DNA from: Solobacterium sp.
Lineage (GTDB): Bacteria > Bacillota_I > Bacilli_A > Erysipelotrichales > Erysipelotrichaceae
Direction: 5' to 3'
Assembly (NCBI GenBank): GCA_017536845.1
Contig: JAFWCP010000023.1
Coordinates: 1-7,487 of the forward strand
DNA: 7,487 bases
The notes below the pieces were generated by a model that did not search any database, had not been told where the DNA came from, and saw only the letters and a list, made by a program, of their open reading frames with translations. Made by a program: the position numbers and the translations under genes. Each line of letters opens with the position of its first letter. The first letter of the stretch is position 1. Positions 1 through 5,600 of this stretch are shown piece by piece.

Positions 1-701
1 CCTTTTTCAAAGACACCGACCATGGCAAAATTGCCGGGAATGCCGCCGATCGGTTCGGTGATAATCCCGCCGCCTTCATCACAGACAAGATACGGCCTGA
101 CGCCTCTGCGCGAGAGTTCGGCAACGATCTTCGGACAGCCGTCGCCGGCCCATTCTTCCGTGCACGAAGAAGAAAGATAGATGTCCTGCGGCGGGACAAC
201 GCCCTCTGCCAGCAGTTCTTCCACAGCCTGGAAGAAACCGAAGACAGAACATTTGGTATCGGAAGCACCACGGCCCCAGACTTTCCCGTCCGCAATATCA
301 CCGGCAAACGGTTCGTGCAGCCAGGTGCCTTCCGCCGGGACAACATCCTGATGGCTCATCAGCACAATCGGCTTATCATGTCTTTCACCTTTCCAGAAAT
401 ACAGGAGGTTGCCGTCGATATCGGTTTTTTCCAGATGGGTATGGACAAGCGGGAACAGCTGTTCCAGCAGTTTATGGAAAGCTTCAAAACGTTCCGGGTC
501 ACGGACATTGTCATGGGAAGTCGTATCACATTTCAGCATCTCTGCCAGGATTTCCGCATAGGCACGGGCCCGATCATTTTCCTCAGGCGCTTTGTATCCG
601 GAGGTTTCTGACGGCATGAGCAAGGTGCGTATGACGGCGGTCAACAGCAATAACAGAAGCACGGCCAGGACCACGAGCAGGATCATTCCGATAGTCTTCA
701 T
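1..701 (-). CDS. M20-family zinc metallopeptidase, carboxypeptidase S/PM20D1-like, membrane-anchored (3' end missing)
   Basis: Reverse-strand frame open from the ATG at 701-699 to the window edge; 233 residues are visible, so the C-terminal part is lost. Residues 4-28 form one very leucine-rich hydrophobic segment that should be an N-terminal membrane anchor (or uncleaved signal). The catalytic domain follows. It shows the M20 motifs SHQDVVP (His117, Asp119), GRGASDTK (metal-bridging Asp148), CTEEW (catalytic/zinc Glu182-Glu183) and CDEGG (Asp208). In the M20 family these bind two zinc ions and hydrolyse C-terminal peptide or N-acyl bonds. The spacing and the WGRGASD block look most like carboxypeptidase S/PM20D1-type members; that subfamily choice is from memory. 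The remaining zinc-binding His and the dimerisation domain boundary would lie outside the window. The start is fixed by an AAAGGGG Shine-Dalgarno sequence and a 4-bp ATGA overlap with the membrane-protein gene upstream, implying translational coupling. Substrate unknown. Confidence 0.9.
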   Translation of the reverse strand, partial: MKTIGMILLVVLAVLLLLLLTAVIRTLLMPSETSGYKAPEENDRARAYAEILAEMLKCDTTSHDNVRDPERFEAFHKLLEQLFPLVHTHLEKTDIDGNLLYFWKGERHDKPIVLMSHQDVVPAEGTWLHEPFAGDIADGKVWGRGASDTKCSVFGFFQAVEELLAEGVVPPQDIYLSSSCTEEWAGDGCPKIVAELSRRGVRPYLVCDEGGGIITEPIGGIPGNFAMVGVFEK

Positions 702-1372
702 TTCTGTGCCCCTTTCTTACGCCGCATGAACCAAGCCAGGCCGATCGAAACGGCACCGGAAGGAAGGATCATGATGCTGGTCTGGGAAATAAGCGAAGGC
801 ACAAAGGTGAATAACAGGGTCATGATGATGAGCGGAACCATTGCCAGCCTGATGTTCCGGCGGTAGTACTGGAAAGCCATGGCGCCGAAGAGGGCCGGCA
901 CGACATTGGCAAAGGCCGGCTGGAGCGCTTCACTCTGCAGGATCGGCTGCAGCGGCACCATCAGCAGTACGCCCAGTGCAAGAACCGTGATCGTCGTCAG
1001 GGAGGAGGCCGCAATGGACAGGGTTGAGATGATCTCGTTTTCCGGGGTTCCGGTATGGGTCCCGGCAATTTCACGGGCATTCATGACGCAGGGGATCTTC
1101 ATGTTGATGAGGTTGCCGGTAATAAAGGCAAGATAGCCGCCGCCGGCGCCGAGCATCGGCGTATAGACAAGAAATTCCACAACGCTGGATACCGTCCAGA
1201 TGATACCGACCGACAGGAAGCCTTTGGCGGCTGCGGGAAGGTTCGGCATGGCGCCAAGCAGGGAACCGATCACAAACGGCGCCCCGACAAGAAGCAGCAG
1301 TGTGACGGCGGAAGCGGTACGGCCGATCACATGGGTCGTACGGTCATAAGTTTCCAGATAGTTCTGATCCAT
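698..1372 (-). CDS. Polytopic membrane protein, probable partner of the DUF5058-like protein
   Basis: 224 residues, mostly hydrophobic. Likely membrane segments lie near residues 20-41, 52-74, 114-140, 153-170, 174-194 and 197-216, with a basic C-terminal tail (RRKK). Notable polar or glycine-rich motifs sit between helices: PMLGAGGGYLAFITGN at 72-87, KIPCVMNA at 92-99 and GTPENEIIS at 108-116. These could line a substrate path or form re-entrant loops, but that is inference. I recognise no named family with certainty. The gene lies between the DUF5058-like gene (10 bp gap) and the M20 peptidase gene (ATGA overlap), so the three products are very likely made together. The two membrane proteins are of similar size and may form a two-subunit carrier or channel. 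The ATG at 1372 is well supported by a near-perfect AGGAGG site. Confidence 0.85.
   Translation of the reverse strand: MDQNYLETYDRTTHVIGRTASAVTLLLLVGAPFVIGSLLGAMPNLPAAAKGFLSVGIIWTVSSVVEFLVYTPMLGAGGGYLAFITGNLINMKIPCVMNAREIAGTHTGTPENEIISTLSIAASSLTTITVLALGVLLMVPLQPILQSEALQPAFANVVPALFGAMAFQYYRRNIRLAMVPLIIMTLLFTFVPSLISQTSIMILPSGAVSIGLAWFMRRKKGAQK
709..715 (-). promoter_or_regulatory. Ribosome binding site of the M20 peptidase gene
   Basis: AAAGGGG on the reverse strand, seven bases before the ATG at 701. It lies inside the last codons of the upstream membrane-protein gene, whose TGA (700-698) overlaps the ATG. It supports this start and coupled translation. Confidence 0.7.
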
Positions 1373-1378
1373 GGGTTA

Positions 1379-1384
1379 CCTCCT
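1379..1384 (-). promoter_or_regulatory. Shine-Dalgarno of the second membrane-protein gene, overlapping the preceding stop codon
   Basis: A full AGGAGG on the reverse strand, six bases before the ATG at 1372. The TAG stop of the upstream DUF5058-like gene (1385-1383) shares bases with it, so ribosomes finishing the first gene sit on the start site of the second. It indicates translational coupling and sets the start. Confidence 0.85.
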
Positions 1385-2126
1385 AAAGCAGGATGGCTGC
1401 AAGCATTCCGGCAAGCATGCTGCAGGCGATGGAGAAGCTTTCCAGCCATACCATCTTCTTTTTCTCCGCAAGATAAAGAAAGCCCGACATGCACAGGGCA
1501 GATACTGCCGCAACAATGATCGGGGTCAGGTCTCCCCGAAAGCTGAAGATGCCTTCGCCGGAAACAAAACCGCCGATATAACTGCCGATATAGGCGGATA
1601 CCAGCCCGATAAACATGGCTGCCATGGCCGCATCGCCAAAGCTGTTCTGACTGCCGGCTTTCTGTTCCTTCCGGCTGCCGGACAGTTTCTTCAGATAGCC
1701 TTTGTTAAAGAAAAAAGACAGGATCATGCCCCACATGATGCATACGCTCATCAGCAGCATAATGGTAGAGAACGCTTCCGGCGTCATTTCCGCCGCGCTG
1801 AGGGCGGACAGCCCGACCTGTTCCGCGGCTGCCTGGGCAACCTGGGTTTCGTAATGGAGGGCGCCGATGACGGAAAGCCGCAGCCATGGCCATGGTGTGC
1901 CAAGACTGCCTGACAGGGCAATGACGCCGAGAAGAATGCCGATGCTCGGCAGGATGGAAAAGGTGACGCTGGATGTCAGGGCACGCTTCAGCTTTGCCGG
2001 ATCCATGCCGATGGCAATGCCTGCCCGATAGGCCCGGATCATGAAAACGATGCATACAGCTGCCACAAAAGCAACGATACCGCCGCAGATCAGATACAGC
2101 GGGGCACTGTTTAACTGTGCAATCAT
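1383..2126 (-). CDS. DUF5058-like polytopic membrane protein
   Basis: 247 residues. Likely membrane helices lie near residues 9-31, 52-73, 120-140, 166-190, 201-220 and 226-247. A central basic loop (146-158, KKLSGSRKEQKAG) is probably cytoplasmic. The block from ILPSIGILLGVIAL (58-71) to PWPWLRLSVIGALHYE (78-93) matches my memory of the DUF5058 family, which is widespread in Firmicutes and has no established function; no search could be run. Glycine and small-residue-rich helices, such as FIGLVSAYIGSYIGGF (172-187), are typical of transporter cores. It is the first gene of the leftward operon, followed after 10 bp by a second membrane protein and then an M20 hydrolase. A role in uptake or export of the hydrolase's substrate or product is an inference from that context. 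The start is chosen by the AGAGGAG site six bases upstream. Confidence 0.85.
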   Translation of the reverse strand: MIAQLNSAPLYLICGGIVAFVAAVCIVFMIRAYRAGIAIGMDPAKLKRALTSSVTFSILPSIGILLGVIALSGSLGTPWPWLRLSVIGALHYETQVAQAAAEQVGLSALSAAEMTPEAFSTIMLLMSVCIMWGMILSFFFNKGYLKKLSGSRKEQKAGSQNSFGDAAMAAMFIGLVSAYIGSYIGGFVSGEGIFSFRGDLTPIIVAAVSALCMSGFLYLAEKKKMVWLESFSIACSMLAGMLAAILL

Positions 2127-2132
2127 AGAATA

Positions 2133-2139
2133 CTCCTCT
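2133..2139 (-). promoter_or_regulatory. Ribosome binding site of the DUF5058-like gene
   Basis: AGAGGAG on the reverse strand, six bases before the ATG at 2126. It makes this start better than the ATG farther upstream at 2163, which is in another frame. Confidence 0.75.
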
Positions 2140-2154
2140 CTTCTTCAGAATCTC

Positions 2155-2191
2155 TGCAACCATTATAATCCCTGCCTGTATGTTTCATGAA
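2155..2191 (-). promoter_or_regulatory. Putative promoter of the leftward DUF5058-membrane protein-M20 operon
   Basis: A perfect TATAAT -10 box reads leftward at 2167-2162. The best -35 candidate 18 bp upstream is TTCATG (2191-2186), a weak match, so the promoter may need an activator. Transcription would start near 2155, giving a short leader of about 30 bases that carries the AGAGGAG site. No other good leftward -10 box was seen closer to the gene. Confidence 0.5.
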
Positions 2192-2308
2192 TGCAGTCTT
2201 ATGACGGTTGGCAGAGATAGAAGAAGATTCCGGGCCTGAATCACTCTGCGGCAATTCCGTGCCTGGGAAGCACTTTCGTTTTCCGTAACAGATCATTGAT
2301 TCCTGCAA

Positions 2309-2333
2309 TGAACTGCAGTGAACTGATGCATCA
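2309..2333. repeat. Short phased direct repeat followed by a perfect palindrome
   Basis: TGAACTG occurs at 2309-2315 and again at 2319-2325, exactly 10 bp apart (one helical turn). The second copy runs into TGATGCATCA (2324-2333), a perfect 10-bp palindrome. Related GCATCA copies follow at 2376-2381 and 2386-2391, and an imperfect palindrome TTAATGCATGAA lies at 2360-2371. This cluster sits between the two promoters and could hold regulator half-sites; no named regulator is recognised. Confidence 0.35.
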
Positions 2334-2401
2334 ATGAAGGCAATGAAAATGTGAATCGCTTAATGCATGAATTTCGCATCAAAGTGCATCAGAATGACAT
2401 T

Positions 2402-2438
2402 TCTGTATATGATCTGATGATATAATACAATATACAGA
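2402..2438. promoter_or_regulatory. Inverted repeat enclosing the esterase promoter, probable operator
   Basis: TCTGTATAT (2402-2410) and ATATACAGA (2430-2438) are perfect 9-bp inverted arms separated by 19 bp. The left arm covers the -35 position and the right arm covers the expected transcription start, with the -10 box between them. That placement suits a dimeric or tetrameric repressor. A second, weaker ACAGA (2452-2456) / TCTGT (2467-2471) pair follows. No regulator gene is present in the window. Confidence 0.5.
2418..2426 (+). promoter_or_regulatory. Extended -10 promoter of the esterase gene
   Basis: TGATATAAT is a perfect extended -10 element (TGn plus TATAAT at 2421-2426). At the normal 16-18 bp spacing there is no good -35 box. 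ATGACA (2394-2399) is a good hexamer but 21 bp away. Transcription would begin near 2433, leaving a leader of roughly 160 bases before the ATG at 2597. Confidence 0.6.
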
Positions 2439-2505
2439 CGGATCAAAGGAAACAGATATATCATTGTCTGTTCTCAAGGGGTGTGATCCGCGTTTCAGCA
2501 TTTCC

Positions 2506-2536
2506 GGAGCTTTGCTCCAATCATGGAAGTTTCATG
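2506..2536 (+). other. Two small hairpins in the esterase leader
   Basis: GGAGC-TTT-GCTCC (2506-2518) can form a five-pair stem. CATGG/TTCATG (2522-2536) can form a second small stem directly after it. Neither is followed by a T-run, so they are not classic terminators. They may only shape the leader RNA; no riboswitch class is recognised. Confidence 0.25.
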
Positions 2537-2584
2537 GTATTACAAGGTCCTTCAGGCCTGCAAAGGCAATCATTTCACATCAGA

Positions 2585-2590
2585 AAGAGG
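2585..2590 (+). promoter_or_regulatory. Ribosome binding site of the esterase gene
   Basis: AAGAGG six bases before the ATG at 2597. It sets the start of the signal-peptide-bearing frame over other in-window candidates. Confidence 0.75.
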
Positions 2591-2596
2591 AAAAGT

Positions 2597-2677
2597 ATGA
2601 ATTGGTTAAAGAAAGTACTTGCAGCTTCTTTTGCGCTGGCGATGACAGTTACGACAATGCCCAAGGCAGTCATTGCG
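2597..2677 (+). other. Sec signal peptide of the esterase
   Basis: Residues 1-27. The N-region has lysines 5 and 6, the hydrophobic core is VLAASFALAMTV, and there is a VIA motif at 25-27 before two glutamates. Cleavage by signal peptidase I after Ala27 is the best guess. No lipobox cysteine is present, so this is not a lipoprotein signal. Mature unit 1 begins about seven residues later. Confidence 0.85.
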
Positions 2678-5600
2678 GAAGAAGCTCCTTCAACCGGCGT
2701 CACGATTACGGAGAATACAGATTATCCCGACAGTGATGCAGAGTATCAGGTCACCTTCAGGTATGCAGCACCGGAAGGCACACAGAGCGTCAGCCTGATC
2801 GGCGGTTTCACATTCTATACCGCTGACCAGGAAGCTGCGTATGCGGCCGGTGAAGCAATCACCTACACAACACCGTATGAGTATAAGAAAGGCATGTTCC
2901 CGACCGGGTATGCGGTATCGGAATACAACTACGCACCGTTCCCGATGGAGAAGAATGCGGATGGAATTTATGAGATCACCATGCCGCTGCCCGGATTCGA
3001 GTATTTCTACGATTTCCAGGTAACGGATGCCGAAGGCAAGGTTTCCACCGTCAAAGACCCGACCAACCTTCCGTTTGTCAACAACGGCAAGGATGCCGGC
3101 CACTCCCTGCTCTGGGTAGGCGATGGTGAACACTGCGTTGAAGGCCAGGAATATGTCTATCCGCGTACGGACGGCAAGACCGGTGAAGTCACCTACATCG
3201 ACTATGAAGATGTCAACGGCAACACCCAGACCATCGGCGTCTACACCCCGTATGGCTATGACGCTTCCAAAACGTACAAGACAATGTATATCTGCCATGG
3301 CGGCGGCGGCAACGAAGTGGAATGGTTCCACATCGGCGCTGCAGCAAACATCTTCGATAACCTGATCGCGGAAGGCGAAGTCGAACCGACCGTTGTCGTT
3401 TCGATGAACAACACCGTCTACAACTTCGAAAGAGGCCCGTCGGTCCAGAACATCATCGAAAAGATCATCCCGCTGGTAGAATCCAGGTTCTCGGTATCCA
3501 AGGATGCCAAGGACAGGGCAATCGGCGGCCTGTCCTCCGGTGCTTCCGTCACCTGCCAGGCCCTGCTTTACAATGTTGACGAATTCAATTACTACGGCAT
3601 CTGGTCCCCTTCCAGAACCCTTGATTTCGTAAACAACACACTGACCGATGAAATGAAGGAAGGCTTCCTGAAGCCTGCCAACATCTACGTCTCCGTCGGC
3701 ATCTTCGACAGCGCTGTCAGAAGAAATGTCAACATGCAGATTGACGATGTGCTCAATGAAGTCGGCGCCAACCATGAGTTCTTCTGGAAGAACGGTGCCC
3801 ATGACTGGGGTGTCTGGAGAAACCAGCTGTCCCAGTTCGCCAAGGATTATCTGTGGGAAGATGTGGAAATGCCGGTTCCGGGCGTTGTCATCGAAGAAAA
3901 TACGGATTATCCCGAATCGGATGCACCATACCAGGTCACCTTCACCTACAAGACAGACAGAGATGTCGCCAGCGTCGGCCTTGTCGGCAACTGGTCGTTC
4001 TATACCGAAGACCAGGTGGCAACCCTGCAGGGCGGCACTGACATCGACTACTACACACCGTATGAATACAAGGAAGGCATGTTCAATACCGGCTACACCG
4101 TTGCCGTCAAGGGCGGCGGCTATGCCCCGATTGAAATGAAGAAACTCGGCAGCGGCTACTTCACAGTCACTGTTCCTCTGCCTGGCTTTGAGTATTTCTA
4201 CGGCTATGCGGAAAACGGCGATCTTGGCGCCATTAAGAAAGACCCGACCAACATGCCGTTTGCCAATGACGGTTCCGATTCCGGCTGGTCTTTGATCTGG
4301 GTAGGCGACAAGGACAACTGCCTGGAAGGCCAGGAATACATCTATCCGAGAAATTACAAGAAGGGTACGGTTGAATTCAAGGAATACACAGCCGTTGACG
4401 GAACAACCCAGCCTTACGGCATCTACCTGCCGTATGACTATGACCCTGCCAATACGTATAAGGTCCTCTACCTGTCCCATGGCGGCGGCGGCAACGAAGT
4501 TGAATGGATGTTCATCGGCGCTGCAGCAAACATCTTCGACAACCTGATTGCCGAAGGTGAACTGGAATCCTCAGTCATCGTCACAATGGACAACACCTAC
4601 TTCGGCTGGGATCCGGAAAAGATGAATGACAACTCCGTCAACTGCCTGATTCCGGCAGTGGAAGCAGAGTACAGCGTTGCCAGGGATAAGGCAGGCCGTG
4701 CCTTTGCGGGTCTGTCCATGGGCGGCTATACCACGGTTTCCGAACTGGTCAAGGCTTCCGATACCTTCCAGTACTACGGCATCTTCTCGCCGAACTTCCG
4801 TGCTGTCGATGCCCTTAAGGGTGCAACCGAAGAACAGCTTGCAGCACTGAAGGACAACTACTATTACCAGGCCTGCGGCTCAGTCGATAACGGCATGGGC
4901 AATCAGGACAGATACGGTACGGTTGCCTTTGTGGATGAAACCCTGAAGCAGTACAGCGACAATGTCGTTACCGAATGGAAGAACGGTGCCCATGACTGGG
5001 GTATCTGGAGAGCATCCCTGACCACCTTCGCGAAGGATTATCTCTGGAAGGATACCGTCGTCACGCCGGGCGTTGTGATTGAAGAAAATACCGATTATCC
5101 TGACAGTGATGCCAGCTACCAGGTGACCTTCACCTATAAGGCATCCTCGACTGATGTCAAGTCTGTCAGCCTCGTCGGCAACTGGACATTCTACACCGAA
5201 GACCAGGTTGATATCCTGATCGGCGGCACGGACATTGATTACACCCTGCCTTATGACTATAAGGAAGGCATGTTCAACACCGGCTATGCCGTAGGCGTCA
5301 AGGGTGCGGGTTATGCACCGATCGAGATGGAAAATCTCGGCTACGGCTACTTCAGAGTGACCCTGCCTCTGCCGGGCAATGAATATTTCTATGGCTTTGC
5401 GGAAGACGGCAACCTCGGTGCCATCAAGAAAGACCCGACCAACATGCCGTTTGCCAACGACGGTTCCGATTCCGGCTGGTCCCTGATCTGGGTCGGCAAC
5501 GGTGAAGACTGTCTGGAAGGCCAGGAATACATCTACGCAAGGGATGACGAGCAGGTCGGCACGATTGCCTTTGAAACCTACACGGCGGTTGACGGTACGG

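Larger units (their letters stand above)
2127..2596. other. Divergent intergenic regulatory region without a supported gene
   Basis: 470 bases between the starts of the two divergent units. It is visibly more AT-rich than its flanks in the middle (about 2330-2460). It contains a leftward promoter (-10 at 2162-2167), a rightward promoter with a dyad (2402-2438), several short repeats (2309-2391), and a leader of about 160 bases before the esterase gene. Frames crossing it are short, lack convincing ribosome binding sites and have unconvincing composition, so I call no gene here. I see no tRNA, terminator or recognisable riboswitch. Confidence 0.7.

Noticed and set aside
1055..1913. Rightward frames opposite the two membrane-protein genes
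   Set aside because: They are complements of strongly hydrophobic reverse-strand genes that have good Shine-Dalgarno sites; the products look like low-information shadows.
2123..2308. 61-codon leftward frame ending in an overlap with the DUF5058-like gene start
   Set aside because: It needs a TTG start without a clear ribosome binding site, has a polar, patternless composition, and contains the likely -10 box of the operon.
2351..2364. Possible CcpA cre site around AATCGCTT
   Set aside because: The central AAnCGnTT core matches, but the outer TG and CA positions of the consensus do not, so it is too weak to call.
2506..2518. Possible intrinsic terminator or attenuator
   Set aside because: The stem has only five pairs and no T-run follows, so it does not meet the pattern of an intrinsic terminator.
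2464..2736. 90-codon rightward frame across the esterase leader and start
   Set aside because: It starts within the leader without a ribosome binding site and overlaps the well-supported esterase signal peptide in another frame.
2690..4480. 596-codon open frame antisense to the esterase, with further antisense frames at 4880-5674, 5981-6436 and 6551-7441
   Set aside because: They mirror the repeated esterase units: the same antisense peptide patterns recur unit by unit. They lack ribosome binding sites and recognisable domains, while the sense frame has a signal peptide and full catalytic motifs. They arise from codon bias.
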